64,000 nt of DNA from Wenjunlia vitaminophila DSM 41686. Lineage in GTDB: Bacteria > Actinomycetota > Actinomycetes > Streptomycetales > Streptomycetaceae. Under the pieces are notes generated by a model. The model did no database searches. It had not been told where the DNA came from and was given only the letters and a program-made list of their open reading frames with translations. This document shows, in pieces, positions 1-9,073 of the stretch; positions within the stretch are counted from its first letter, which is position 1; the number at the start of each line of letters is the position of its first letter. The position numbers were made by a program, and so were the translations under genes. Where the stretch lies: positions 62,001 through 126,000 of the forward strand of contig NZ_KB904658.1 of NCBI RefSeq assembly GCF_000380165.1, written 5' to 3'.

Positions 1-1
1 G

Positions 2-340
2 CAGGCACTCGCCGAGGCGGGCCTGCCCAACCTGCGGGTCCTGGACGGCGGGATGACGGCCTGGGAGTCGGCCGGTGCCCCCGTCAACCGGGGCGTGGCC
101 CGCTGGGACATGGAACGCCAGGTCCGCCTGGTGGCCGGTTCCATCGTGCTCACCACGGGACTCGCCGGACTGTTCGTCCCCGGCCTCCACCTGGTCGGGA
201 CCGCGATCGGCGCGGGCCTGACGTACGCGGCCGTGAAGAACACCTGCACCATGGGCGTCCTGCTGTCGAAGCTGCCCTACAACCGCGGCCCGCGCACCGA
301 CATCCGCGCCGTCGTCGCCTCCCTGCGGGACCGGTCGTGA
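2..340 (+). CDS. Rhodanese-like / DUF2892 membrane protein, C-terminal part
   Basis: The gene enters from the left edge: the frame is open from base 2, and an internal ATG at 53 lies inside the rhodanese domain, so it is not the true start. The first residues read like the end of a rhodanese domain (GGM then W then AG.PV). They are followed by two hydrophobic segments and the DUF2892 ending LPYNR. In this family the rhodanese part carries sulfane sulfur and the DUF2892 part anchors it to the membrane. The catalytic cysteine would lie outside the window. It overlaps the TauE-type exporter by 4 bases (GTGA), which suggests a thiosulfate/sulfite handling pair. Confidence 0.8.
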   Translation, partial: QALAEAGLPNLRVLDGGMTAWESAGAPVNRGVARWDMERQVRLVAGSIVLTTGLAGLFVPGLHLVGTAIGAGLTYAAVKNTCTMGVLLSKLPYNRGPRTDIRAVVASLRDRS

Positions 341-1281
341 TCACGCTCGTCCTCGCGGCGTCCCTGCTCATCGGCGTCAGCCTGGGCATCCTCGGTGGCG
401 GTGGCTCCATCCTGACCGTGCCGATCCTCGTCTACCTCGCGGGGCAGGACACCAAGGAGGCCATCGCCACCTCCCTGTTCGTCGTCGGCGTCACCAGCGC
501 CGTCGGCCTCCTCCCGCACGCCCGCGCGGGACGGGTGCGCTGGCGCACCGGCCTGCTGTTCGGCGCCGTCAGCATGGTCGGTGCCTACGGCGGCGGACGG
601 CTGGCCGAGTACCTGCCCGGCACCGTGCTGCTCGTCGCGTTCGCGCTGATGATGCTCGCCACCGCGGCGGCCATGCTCCGCGGGCCCCGCAGGACCGAGA
701 CCGCCGTGGACACGCACCGCGAGCTGCCCGCCAAGCACATCGTGGTCGAGGGTCTGGCCGTCGGCGCGGTCACCGGTCTGGTCGGCTCCGGCGGAGGGTT
801 CCTCGTCGTCCCCGCGCTCGCCCTGCTCGGCGGGCTGCCCATGAGCGTCGCCGTCGGCACCTCGCTCCTGGTCATCGCCATGAAGTCGTTCTCCGGGCTC
901 GCCGGCCACCTCGCCGGGGTCCAGATCGACTGGAACCTCGCGCTGGCCGTCACCGCGGTGGCCGTCGTCGGCAGCCTCGTCGGCAGCCGCTTCGCCGGGC
1001 GCATCCCCCAGGACGCACTCCGCAAGGCGTTCGGCTGGTTCGTCGTGGTCATGGGCGTCTTCGTCCTGGGACAACAGCTCGGCACCGGGGTCTGGACCAG
1101 CCCCCTGACCTGGATCGCGCTCGGCCTCACGGCCGTGGCCCTGACGTGGCGCGCCCGGCGGGCACGCCACCGCGGAACCACGACCGGACCACCGTCCGTG
1201 CCCTCACCCGAGCCCCCGGCCCCGTCGCCGGCGGAACCCGCCGGTGCCCCACCGCGGGCGAGCGGGGCACTGCCCCGGTGA
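337..1281 (+). CDS. Sulfite exporter TauE/SafE family permease
   Basis: A 314-residue polytopic membrane protein that starts at GTG 337 and overlaps the upstream stop codon. It has the two-fold TauE/SafE layout: a glycine-rich first helix (GILGGGG near residue 20) and a second copy (GLVGSGGGF near residue 150), each followed by hydrophobic helices. The last 35 residues are a proline-rich cytoplasmic tail. The family exports sulfoacetate, sulfite or related anions. The overlapping rhodanese gene supports a sulfur-anion role, but the substrate is inferred from that context only. Confidence 0.85.
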   Translation: MITLVLAASLLIGVSLGILGGGGSILTVPILVYLAGQDTKEAIATSLFVVGVTSAVGLLPHARAGRVRWRTGLLFGAVSMVGAYGGGRLAEYLPGTVLLVAFALMMLATAAAMLRGPRRTETAVDTHRELPAKHIVVEGLAVGAVTGLVGSGGGFLVVPALALLGGLPMSVAVGTSLLVIAMKSFSGLAGHLAGVQIDWNLALAVTAVAVVGSLVGSRFAGRIPQDALRKAFGWFVVVMGVFVLGQQLGTGVWTSPLTWIALGLTAVALTWRARRARHRGTTTGPPSVPSPEPPAPSPAEPAGAPPRASGALPR

Positions 1282-1552
1282 GCGGGCCGCACCGGCGCCC
1301 GCCCCGCGCCGAGTGCGGAAAAAACAGTGGCACGCCGGTCGGGCTCCCCGTAGGGTGAGCCCGCCACGGCGGTTCGCCATGGCGGCCTTCGGGCACAGGA
1401 CCGGGAGCACCAGGGGGTGAAGAGACGATGGCTGTCCCTGCGCTGTGCGCTGCCCGCACACCTCGACCCGTTCTCGTTCACCTCACGGCCGTCGGCTGAG
1501 CACCGCCCCTCTCGGCGGACCCGGCGGCTGTTCCCGAAGGGTTCTCACTGTC

Positions 1553-2689
1553 TTGTCTGGTTTTTCTGCCTCGGAACTCCCCGCAGCCGGTTCCCCCGTG
1601 TCACCACCCGCGCCGGGGGTCTGGTCAGACCCGCTGTCCGGCTACGGATGGGACGACGTCTGGGCGGCGGACTTCGCCCCGCACGCCGACGCCGGGCTGG
1701 TGCCCGCACGGATCGTCCGGGTGGACCGCGGGCGCTGCGACGTGGTGACCACCTCGTCGGACGGCCGCGTCGTCCCGTCGCACGCCGACATCTCCCGGGT
1801 GCGGGTGTCCGACCCCATGGAGTGGGCGTGCACCGGGGACTGGGTGGCGCTCGACCCGGACGCGCTCGCCGTGACCGCGGTGCTGCCCCGGCGGACCGCC
1901 ATGGTCCGGTCCACGTCGTCCAAGCGGTCCGAGGGGCAGGTGCTCGCCGCCAACGTCGACCACGTGGTGGTCGCCGTCTCGCTCGCCGTCGACCTGGACC
2001 TGGGCCGGCTCGAGCGGTTCCTCGCCCTGGCCTGGGAGAGCGGCGCCCAGCCCCTGGTCGTGCTCACCAAGGCGGACCTGGCGGCCGACGCCTCGTTCCT
2101 GCACGCGGACGCCGCGGCGGCGGCACCCGGGGTGCAGGTGGTGACGGTCAGCGCCACCACCGGGGAGGGCATCGACGTGCTGACCGCGTTGGTGAGCGGG
2201 GGCACCACCGTGCTCATCGGCTCCTCCGGCGCGGGCAAGTCCACCCTCGCCAACACGCTGCTCGGCACGGACGTCCAGGAGGTCAACCACACCCGGGCCG
2301 TGGACGGCAAGGGCCGGCACACCACGGTCACCCGGGACCTGCTGCCCCTGCCGTTCGGCGGGGTCCTCATCGACACGCCCGGGCTGCGCGGCGTCGGCCT
2401 GTGGGACGCCGAGTCCGGGCTCCACCAGGTCTTCGCCGAGATCGAGGAACTCGCGCGGGACTGCCGCTTCCAGGACTGCGCGCACACCGCCGAGCCGGGC
2501 TGCGCGGTGCTCGACGCGGTGGCGACCGGGGACCTGCCCCAGCGCCGCCTGGACAGCTACCGCAAGCTGCTCAGGGAGAACGAGTGGATCGCCTCCCGCA
2601 GCGACGCCCGGCTGCGCGCCGAGCGCCAACGGCAGCGGAAGGTGATCCAGAAGTCGGTGCGCGACTCCGGGGTCACCCGGCGCCGCTGA
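1553..2689 (+). CDS. rsgA: Ribosome small-subunit-dependent GTPase A
   Basis: A circularly permuted GTPase that assists late 30S subunit maturation. The motif order is G4 (TKAD, residues 172-175), then the P-loop (GSSGAGKS from residue 223), then G3 (DTPG), then the C-terminal zinc site C-x5-C-x-H-x5-C; this order is diagnostic of RsgA/YjeQ. An OB-fold precedes the GTPase. The frame is open further upstream (ATG 1445), but residues before 1553 look like untranslated sequence. TTG 1553 has GAAGGG 11 bases upstream and gives 378 residues, nearer the usual family length. The gene stands alone; 1282-1552 upstream holds no convincing gene. Confidence 0.85.
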   Translation: MSGFSASELPAAGSPVSPPAPGVWSDPLSGYGWDDVWAADFAPHADAGLVPARIVRVDRGRCDVVTTSSDGRVVPSHADISRVRVSDPMEWACTGDWVALDPDALAVTAVLPRRTAMVRSTSSKRSEGQVLAANVDHVVVAVSLAVDLDLGRLERFLALAWESGAQPLVVLTKADLAADASFLHADAAAAAPGVQVVTVSATTGEGIDVLTALVSGGTTVLIGSSGAGKSTLANTLLGTDVQEVNHTRAVDGKGRHTTVTRDLLPLPFGGVLIDTPGLRGVGLWDAESGLHQVFAEIEELARDCRFQDCAHTAEPGCAVLDAVATGDLPQRRLDSYRKLLRENEWIASRSDARLRAERQRQRKVIQKSVRDSGVTRRR

Positions 2690-2742
2690 CCACCGGCCGC
2701 ACGAACCGGCCGGCCGCCGTCCCGATCCGTGGGCGGCGGCCC

Positions 2743-2765
2743 GCCGGGGCCGACCAGGCCCCGGC
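2743..2765. terminator. Hairpin between convergent genes
   Basis: A 9-bp perfect stem (GCCGGGGCC / GGCCCCGGC) around the loop GACCA lies between the ends of rsgA and the small membrane protein gene. It could serve both strands. There is no T-run, as is usual for such GC-rich genomes. Confidence 0.45.
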
Positions 2766-2783
2766 CCGCCGAACGCCCAGGGG

Positions 2784-2942
2784 TCACCCCGCGTGCTGGT
2801 TCATCCCCCGGGCCGGCTCCTCCGGGGAGTGCGTGCGGCGCCGCGGCGGATGCAGCGGACTGCCCTCGTGCCAGAACGAGTAGACGACGGTTCCGGCGCC
2901 GAGCGCGACGATGACGATTCCGACGATGATCGTGGCGGCCAT
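2784..2942 (-). CDS. Small single-pass membrane protein (52 residues), unknown function
   Basis: ATG at 2942 is preceded by AGGAGG about 8 bases upstream on the minus strand, which fixes the start even though the frame continues further. Residues 4-23 form one hydrophobic helix. The remainder is a basic, histidine-containing tail with PPRRR near residue 33. I do not recognise the family. The good ribosome binding site and the clean separation of helix and tail argue that it is translated. Its 5' neighbour across about 260 bases is the divergent Ada-AlkA gene. Confidence 0.5.
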   Translation of the reverse strand: MAATIIVGIVIVALGAGTVVYSFWHEGSPLHPPRRRTHSPEEPARGMNQHAG

Positions 2943-3199
2943 GCCCTGTCCTCCTTGTGCGCACGGTGTGCTGTCCGGTGCGGGTGCCCGGCGGACGCCC
3001 GTACCTGGTGCCCGTGGTGCCTGTTCCCCGCTGTCACGCTCCTCGTGGTCACCGCTGGTGTACGTGCGGGATCTGCCCGTTACCCACCGCGTCCACACCT
3101 CGGGTGACCAATCTCTCCACATCCCGCCCAGACGGCTTGCGGTGACATGGTCCGAAATCCGCTAGTAGACAGCCCCGGCAGTGCCGCAGACTTGGCAAC

Positions 3200-4750
3200 G
3201 TGATCGATGAAGAGACCGCCTACCAGGCACTACGCAGCAGGGACGCGCGGTTCGACGGCGTCTTCTTCCTCGGTGTCTCCACCACCGGCATCTACTGCCG
3301 GCCGAGCTGTCCCGCCGTTACCCCCAAGCGACCCAACGTCCGCTTCTACTCCTCCTCCGCCGCCGCCCAGGCCGCCGGGTTCCGGGCCTGCCGCCGCTGC
3401 CGGCCGGACTCGGTTCCCGGCTCCCCCGAGTGGAACGCCCGCGCCGACCTCGTGGGCCGGGCCATGCGCCTGATCGGGGACGGCGTGGTGGACCGCGAGG
3501 GCGTCAGCGGCCTCGCCCAGCGGCTCGGGTACAGCGCCCGCCAGGTCCACCGCCAGCTCACCGCGGAGCTCGGCGCGGGCCCCGTCGCGCTCGCCCGTGC
3601 CCAGCGCGCCCACACCGCGCGGGTGCTGCTCCAGACGACGAAGCTGCCGGTGACCGAGACGGCGTTCGCGGCGGGCTTCGCCAGCGTGCGGCAGTTCAAC
3701 GACACCATCCGGGAGGTCTACGGCTACACCCCGAGCGAACTGCGCAACGCCGGCCGTCGGGCCGGGGACATGGCCGGGCCGGGGAACGCCTCCGCCGGGC
3801 TCGTCCCGCTGCGGCTGGCCCACCGCGGCCCCTACGACGTCGCCGGGATCTTCGACTTCCTGGCCGCGCGGGCGATCCCCGGCGTGGAGGAGGTCGTCGG
3901 CCCGCCCGGCGGTCGCACCTACCGGCGCACCCTGCGGCTTGACCGCGGTCCCGCGGTCGTCGAGGTGGACGAGGCCCGGCGCGCGACCTCCGGGCACTGG
4001 CTGGAGTGCCGGCTGCGCCTGGCGGGCCTGCGTGACCTGACCACGGCGGTGCGGCGGCTGAGGGCACTGTTCGACCTGGACGCCGATCCCCAGGCCGTCG
4101 CGGAACGCCTCGGCTCCGACCCGGTGCTCGGCGCGCTGGTGGCGGCCCGGCCCGGACTGAGGTCCCCCGGATCGCCCGACCCGCACGAACAGGCGGTGCG
4201 CGCGGTGCTCGGCCAGCAGATAACGGTGGCCGCGGCCCGCACCATCACGGCCCGGCTGACCCGGGAACTGGGCGAACGCCTCCCCGAGCCGGACGGCGGC
4301 CTCACCCACCTCTTCCCGGACGCGGCGACGCTGGCGGCTTCCGACCTGGACGTGCTGCCGATGCCGCACTCCAGGCGGCGGGCCCTGCGCGGCCTGGCCA
4401 CCGCCCTCGCCGACGGCACGGTGCGCCTGGACCCCGGGGCGGACCGGGACGAGGCCGCGCGGGCCCTGCTGGGGCTCCCCGGGATCGGGCCGTGGACGGT
4501 CGGTTACATCAGGATGCGGGCGCTGAGTGACCCGGACGTGTTCCTGCCCACCGACGCAGGTGTCCGGCACGGGCTGCTGCGGACCGGCCGGCCCGGCGAC
4601 CCCCGCTCGGCGGAGCTGGCCAGCCGCGCCTGGCGGCCCTGGCGCTCCTACGCCCTGCACCACCTGTGGGCGTGCGCGGCCCAGCGGCCCACCACACCGT
4701 CTGCCGGAGCACCATCCCCCACCACGGTCACGAGCGGAGAGGGACGTTGA
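3200..4750 (+). CDS. Ada metalloregulatory domain / AraC HTH / AlkA DNA-3-methyladenine glycosylase fusion
   Basis: A 516-residue alkylation-repair protein. Residues 1-75 are the Ada zinc domain with C33, C37, C64 and C67, spaced as C38/C42/C69/C72 of E. coli Ada; C33 matches the methyl-accepting cysteine. Residues about 85-190 are an AraC-type HTH. Residues about 200-500 are AlkA-like, with a helix-hairpin-helix (LPGIGPWT) and the catalytic aspartate in FLPTD (D452). The protein should sense methylphosphotriesters, activate transcription and excise alkylated bases. GTG 3200 is the start. It overlaps ogt by 4 bases, so the two adaptive-response activities are co-transcribed. Confidence 0.9.
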   Translation: MIDEETAYQALRSRDARFDGVFFLGVSTTGIYCRPSCPAVTPKRPNVRFYSSSAAAQAAGFRACRRCRPDSVPGSPEWNARADLVGRAMRLIGDGVVDREGVSGLAQRLGYSARQVHRQLTAELGAGPVALARAQRAHTARVLLQTTKLPVTETAFAAGFASVRQFNDTIREVYGYTPSELRNAGRRAGDMAGPGNASAGLVPLRLAHRGPYDVAGIFDFLAARAIPGVEEVVGPPGGRTYRRTLRLDRGPAVVEVDEARRATSGHWLECRLRLAGLRDLTTAVRRLRALFDLDADPQAVAERLGSDPVLGALVAARPGLRSPGSPDPHEQAVRAVLGQQITVAAARTITARLTRELGERLPEPDGGLTHLFPDAATLAASDLDVLPMPHSRRRALRGLATALADGTVRLDPGADRDEAARALLGLPGIGPWTVGYIRMRALSDPDVFLPTDAGVRHGLLRTGRPGDPRSAELASRAWRPWRSYALHHLWACAAQRPTTPSAGAPSPTTVTSGEGR

Positions 4751-5250
4751 CGTACCCGACGGTCTACTGCACCACGATGCCCAGTCCACTGGGGGAGCTG
4801 CTGCTGGTCGGCCGGGAGACCGCCGACGGGTTCGCGCTGACCTCCCTGACCATGCCCGGGCAACGCGGCGGGGACGTCGCCCAGCCACTGTGGAACCGGG
4901 ACGCCGCCCCGTTCACCGAGGCACGCAGGCAGCTCGACGCGTACTTCGCGGGGGAGGCCACGCGGTTCGACCTGCCGCTGGCGCCGAGGGGCACCCCGTT
5001 CCGGGAACAGGTGTGGCGGGCCCTGGACCGCATCCCCTACGGCGAGACCCTCACCTACCGCCAGCTCGCCGCGGCGGCCGGCGCCCCCGAGTCGGTCCGG
5101 GCCGTCGGCGGTGCGGTGGGTGCGAACCCCCTGTTGGTGATCAGGCCCTGTCACCGGGTGATCGGCTCCGACGGGGGCCTCACCGGGTACGCCGGCGGGC
5201 TGGACAACAAGCGCCGGCTGCTCGCCCTGGAAGGCGTCGCCCCGCACTGA
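4747..5250 (+). CDS. ogt: Methylated-DNA--[protein]-cysteine S-methyltransferase
   Basis: A suicide repair protein that takes the methyl group from O6-methylguanine. The active-site motif PCHRV is present (followed by GSDGGLTGYAGG), as is the DNA-binding helix region around YRQLA. TTG 4747 overlaps the upstream stop (TTGA) and has GGAG about 9 bases upstream, giving 167 residues, the normal Ogt size. ATG 4777 is an alternative start but would lose the first beta strand. It is translationally coupled to the Ada-AlkA fusion. Confidence 0.9.
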   Translation: MTYPTVYCTTMPSPLGELLLVGRETADGFALTSLTMPGQRGGDVAQPLWNRDAAPFTEARRQLDAYFAGEATRFDLPLAPRGTPFREQVWRALDRIPYGETLTYRQLAAAAGAPESVRAVGGAVGANPLLVIRPCHRVIGSDGGLTGYAGGLDNKRRLLALEGVAPH

Positions 5251-5253
5251 GGG

Positions 5254-5285
5254 CCGGCCCGGTCCGGCCGACCGGACCGGGCCGG
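5254..5285. terminator. Bidirectional terminator hairpin
   Basis: A 14-bp perfect stem (5254-5267 with 5272-5285) with a 4-base loop CCGA fills the 39-base gap between the convergent ogt and DUF305 genes. Confidence 0.7.
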
Positions 5286-5289
5286 GCCC

Positions 5290-5982
5290 TCACGTCACCG
5301 GGTCGGAGCCCCGCTCCCGCAGCATGCCGTTCATCAGGTCGATCTCGGTCTTCTGCCCGTTGACCATGGTGCCCGCCAACCGGTCGATCTGCTTGTTGTC
5401 GGAGAGGTCCACCGCGCCCTGGGCCATGCTGACCCCGCCCTGGTGGTGCTTGATCATCAGTTGCAGGTACAACACCTCGGCGGCCCGGCCCTTCGCCGCG
5501 CGGAGCCGGTCCAGTTCGGTGTTGGTGGCCATCCCCGGCATCAACGAGCCGTCGTGCGGCTCGTACCCGGCGTGTGCCCCGTCGTGCTCACCGGCCATCC
5601 ACGCCATCGGGGCGTTCCCGGAGGAGGGCCGCAGGCCCCACATGTCCAGCCAGCCCAGCATCATGCCGCGCTGGTTGGCCTGGGTGTTGGCGATGTCGTA
5701 GGCGAGCGCGCGCACGTCCTCGTCGTCCGTGCGGTCCCGGACGATGAAGGACATCTCCACCGCCTGCTGGTGGTGGACCGCCATGTCACGGCAGAACCCG
5801 GCCTCCACCGAACTGCTCCCCGGCGCGGCCCCGGCCTCGTCGCTGGAGTAGACGAGCACCGCCCCGACCGCCAGGCACAGCGCCAGCACGGCGCCGGCCA
5901 CGGCGGGCCACCACACCCGTCGCCGGGGCGTCGTCACGTCGTCCCGGTCCTCGTCGTTCCGTGCCGCTGTCCCCCCGCTCAC
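5290..5982 (-). CDS. DUF305 family exported protein
   Basis: A 230-residue protein with a cytoplasmic N-terminus, one membrane helix at about residues 27-47, and an extracytoplasmic four-helix DUF305 domain. The domain shows the repeated signature HHQQAVEMS and HHQGGVSMA, plus many methionines. DUF305 proteins often appear near metal (copper) handling genes, but the biochemical role is unsettled. GTG 5982 overlaps the stop of the DUF3105 gene by 4 bases, so the two are one operon and probably act together at the cell surface. Confidence 0.85.
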   Translation of the reverse strand: MSGGTAARNDEDRDDVTTPRRRVWWPAVAGAVLALCLAVGAVLVYSSDEAGAAPGSSSVEAGFCRDMAVHHQQAVEMSFIVRDRTDDEDVRALAYDIANTQANQRGMMLGWLDMWGLRPSSGNAPMAWMAGEHDGAHAGYEPHDGSLMPGMATNTELDRLRAAKGRAAEVLYLQLMIKHHQGGVSMAQGAVDLSDNKQIDRLAGTMVNGQKTEIDLMNGMLRERGSDPVT

Positions 5983-6644
5983 GGGGTCGGCTTCCCACCG
6001 GTGCAGGCCGCGCCGGGCTCCGGGGTCTGCTCACCCTGCACGTAGGTGTCGAGGAACTGCTGTATCCGCTTGTCCTTGGAGTTCTCCACGGTGAGCTGGT
6101 GCCCCCAGGCGGTCAGCATGATCGGGCCGGGCTGGTCCGGGTAGGGGCTCATGTAGGTGTACGGCGTCTTCTCCACCTTGGAGCTGAGCGCCTTGACGTC
6201 GGCGTCCGCCGCCTTGTCGTTGTAGGTGATCCACACCGCGCCGTGCTCCAGGCCGTGCACCGCGTTCTCGTTGCGCAGCGGCTTGTCGTAGACGATGGCG
6301 TCGCAGTTCTGCCACCGTGCGTCGTGCTTCCCACCGACCGGCGGCTTCATCGGGTAGTCCACGCTGTCCTTGACGTGGTCCCGGGCCAGGCCGCCCCAGG
6401 TCTTCTCCCCCGTGACCTGGACCTTCGGCTTGGCCGTGGATGTCGGTGAGGACTGCGGGTCGTCGTCGCCCGATGCGGAGGCGATGATCGCCCAGCCTCC
6501 GCCCACCATGCCCCCGACGACGACGACACTGGCGACGATGGCGACTATTCGGTTGCGGCGCTCGCGGGCCTGCTCGGCGCGGCGCATCTCCTCAGCTCGG
6601 GCCCTGCGGGCGGCGCTGTTGCCCTGCTTCTTGGCGGAACCCAT
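5979..6644 (-). CDS. DUF3105 family membrane-anchored protein
   Basis: 221 residues. A very basic N-terminus (KKQGNSAARRARAEE) is followed by one membrane helix (about residues 33-55) and an extracytoplasmic domain with the DUF3105 core YDKPLRNENAVHGLEHGAVW, which contains conserved histidines. The function of DUF3105 is unknown. The gene is first in a two-gene operon with a DUF305 protein; this pairing recurs in actinomycetes and suggests a joint envelope role. ATG 6644 is the only sensible start. Confidence 0.85.
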   Translation of the reverse strand: MGSAKKQGNSAARRARAEEMRRAEQARERRNRIVAIVASVVVVGGMVGGGWAIIASASGDDDPQSSPTSTAKPKVQVTGEKTWGGLARDHVKDSVDYPMKPPVGGKHDARWQNCDAIVYDKPLRNENAVHGLEHGAVWITYNDKAADADVKALSSKVEKTPYTYMSPYPDQPGPIMLTAWGHQLTVENSKDKRIQQFLDTYVQGEQTPEPGAACTGGKPTP

Positions 6645-6741
6645 GGGTACGTCCTTGTCCCCGCCGCGGGTCGGCGCGGCGGTACGGAGAGGGGTGGGGG
6701 GCGGATGCTGCGCGGGCGGGCGGGGCCGCCCGCGCGATCGG

Positions 6742-7284
6742 CTAGGTCCGCATCACCTGGAGCAGATGCAGATCGGGAGCGAGATCGGCGTCGGACAGGG
6801 GTCCGTCCGGGCCCGGCGCCGCGCCGGCCGGGGCCAGCGGGAGCCGTGGGGGAGAGGCCGGCGCCGGCTGGGGCGGGGGGCCGGGCAGCGTCGCGTCCGC
6901 GAGGTGCTCGGTGGGGCCGCTGCAGCCACTGCCGTGTCCGGCGCCGCGTTCGAACGGGGAGCACACCAGGGCGGGCCCGTACGCCCGGCCCGCCTCCGCC
7001 TCCGGCGCCGCGCCGGCCCCGTCCCTGCCCCCGTGCCCGGTGGCCCGTTGCCCGGTGACCGGGGTGACCGGACGGGCGGAGCGCTGCGGGTCCGCGGACA
7101 CCGGGGGTGCCGCGGTGCTCGTTCCGGACAGCAGCCACGGGCGGGCCGCCGGGGTGGGAGGAGCCACCGCGCTGGTCCCCGAGCACACCGCCAGCGTCGC
7201 CAGCAGCGCGGCGAGCGCGAAGCCGAACACGACCACCCGGTGACGGGGGTCGGCGGTGCGGCGGTGGGGTCGGGTAGCGGTCAT
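6742..7284 (-). CDS. Hypothetical secreted or membrane-anchored protein, Pro/Ala-rich
   Basis: A 180-residue protein whose only clear feature is a hydrophobic helix near residues 14-33, followed by a low-complexity proline, alanine and glycine-rich segment. I do not recognise a domain. ATG 7284 lacks a Shine-Dalgarno, but TACCAT lies 8 bases before it, so the message may be leaderless. Bases 7285-7503 hold the divergent promoter region with the PP2C-like gene and nothing else I can support. Confidence 0.55.
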   Translation of the reverse strand: MTATRPHRRTADPRHRVVVFGFALAALLATLAVCSGTSAVAPPTPAARPWLLSGTSTAAPPVSADPQRSARPVTPVTGQRATGHGGRDGAGAAPEAEAGRAYGPALVCSPFERGAGHGSGCSGPTEHLADATLPGPPPQPAPASPPRLPLAPAGAAPGPDGPLSDADLAPDLHLLQVMRT

Positions 7285-7503
7285 CGCGACAGATGGTAGC
7301 CAGCGGACACGGGGGATCGACCAGGGGTCAGCCCTCATCGGTACCCTCTCCCGCCCTCGTCCGTGGGTGAATGCCTCGAGTGCGCACCCCTCCCCCTCAA
7401 CGAGGTCGCGCATTCCAGGGTGCCCGATGTCACGGAGTTCCGGGGCGGGTGGGTTTTCGCGTTCACCGCCCTCGGATGCCGTGCGGATGTGGACAATGGG
7501 GCC

Positions 7504-9009
7504 ATGAGCACGCAGGGGGAACCGGGCCACCGAGACGAGGACGAGTGGTGGCAGCAGCTCTACGGCGCGCCGACCGGCGACACCGCGCCAGCGGACGGCG
7601 CCGACACCGTGGACGACCGCTTCGACGGCGTCCACACGATGATCAGTCCGCCTCGCCGGGAGACGGCGGAAGGACCGGCTACCGCCCGCGTCCCCTCCGC
7701 CGAGGGCACGGGCGCGCCGGCACAGCAGGCACCCCCCGCTGCCGGGGGAGCGTTCGGCCCGGCCCCCACGGTCGGCCCGGCGCCCGAGCCGACCCCCGAG
7801 CCGACCCCGGTCCACAGGCCCCAGCCCCCGGCGCCCCAGCCCCCGGCGCCCGCGCCCGGGGACCCGCACCCCGCGGGCCAGGGGGCCCACGATCCGGCCC
7901 CGCCGCCGGCGCAGCCGCCGGTCGAGCAGCCTCCCGCGCCGGAACCTCCCGCCGCGGAACCCCACGTCGTCGAGCCCGCCGCCGTGGCAACCCCCGCGCC
8001 GGCGGTGCCGCAGCCCAGGGACCCCCGGCTGTCGTCGTCCTTCCGGCTCGGCCCGGTCGCCCCGCCCGAGCCGCTGGCGCCGGCCGTCCACCCCGCCGGG
8101 GAACCGCCCTCCCACGTCGGTGACCGCCCGCCCACCTACGACCCGGAGCCCACGGCCTGGCCCACCGCCGACCCCGAGGACCTGGAGTCCCTGACCCCGG
8201 ACACCGTCCTGGACGGCGCCCGGTACGGCCGGCTCACCGTGCGGATCGCCTCGGTCCGCGGTGACTCCGCCCGCTACCGGGGCGAGCCCCGCCGCGACGC
8301 GGTGCTCGCTGCCAGGTTCGGCGAGGCGGACGACGCGCTGGTGCTGCTCGCCGTCGCCTCCGGTTCCCGGTCCGCGGAGGGCTCGCACCGCGCGGCCCGG
8401 GAGGCGTGTCGGTGGATCGCCTCCGCCGTGGGCCGGCACAGCGAACGCCTGGCCCTGGACATCCGGTCGGCCAGGCGCGGCGCCCTGAAGTCCGGGCTGC
8501 ACCGCCTCACCGACCGCTGCCTCGGCCAGCTCCGCCTGCACGCCCAGGAGGCGGGGCAGGATCCGGACGGCTCCCCGGCGTCGCTGCGCTGCCTCCTGCT
8601 CCCCGCAGATCCGCACTGCAACGTCCGGGTTTTTTTCGGGGTGGGGCCCGGCGGCCTGTTCCGGCTCCGGGAGGACCAGTGGCAGGACCTCGAGCCGCTG
8701 GCCCCCGGTGCCCGGGTCGTGCCGGGCACCGCCGGGGAGGTGCCCCCGGAGCCGGGCGCGGCTGGTGAGGTCGCCCCGCCGGCCTTCCGCTTCCGCGCCT
8801 CGGTGGCCCGGCCGGGCGACGCGCTGATGCTCTGCTCGGAGGGCATGGCCGCCCCGTTGCGCGGCGAGCCGGCCCTGGCCGCCGCCCTCGCCGAGCGCTG
8901 GGCGGCGCCCCACCCACCCCCCGGCCTCGCCGGCTTCCTCGGCGACGTGCAGATCCGGGTCAAGGGCTTCGCCGACGACCGCACCGCCTGCGTCGTCTGG
9001 GAGAGCTGA
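7504..9009 (+). CDS. PP2C-like protein with proline-rich N-terminus, probable pseudophosphatase
   Basis: 501 residues. Residues 1-220 are low-complexity, with tandem PEPTPEPTP and PPAPQPPAPAP type repeats. Residues about 235-500 resemble the PP2C (PPM) Ser/Thr phosphatase fold: a SVRGDSARYRGEPRRDA segment, a strand reading LLAVAS, and a C-terminal DDRTA. The metal-binding aspartate expected in the VADG motif is replaced (AVASG), so catalysis is doubtful. It may bind phosphoproteins or act as a scaffold. ATG 7504 is the start chosen; the upstream frame has no family similarity and no Shine-Dalgarno. Confidence 0.65.
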   Translation: MSTQGEPGHRDEDEWWQQLYGAPTGDTAPADGADTVDDRFDGVHTMISPPRRETAEGPATARVPSAEGTGAPAQQAPPAAGGAFGPAPTVGPAPEPTPEPTPVHRPQPPAPQPPAPAPGDPHPAGQGAHDPAPPPAQPPVEQPPAPEPPAAEPHVVEPAAVATPAPAVPQPRDPRLSSSFRLGPVAPPEPLAPAVHPAGEPPSHVGDRPPTYDPEPTAWPTADPEDLESLTPDTVLDGARYGRLTVRIASVRGDSARYRGEPRRDAVLAARFGEADDALVLLAVASGSRSAEGSHRAAREACRWIASAVGRHSERLALDIRSARRGALKSGLHRLTDRCLGQLRLHAQEAGQDPDGSPASLRCLLLPADPHCNVRVFFGVGPGGLFRLREDQWQDLEPLAPGARVVPGTAGEVPPEPGAAGEVAPPAFRFRASVARPGDALMLCSEGMAAPLRGEPALAAALAERWAAPHPPPGLAGFLGDVQIRVKGFADDRTACVVWES

Positions 9010-9073
9010 CCGGGGGCCGGCTGATGGGCCGCCGAGCCGCCGGTGCACCCGGGCGGAGCGGCTCGAGGTGCCG

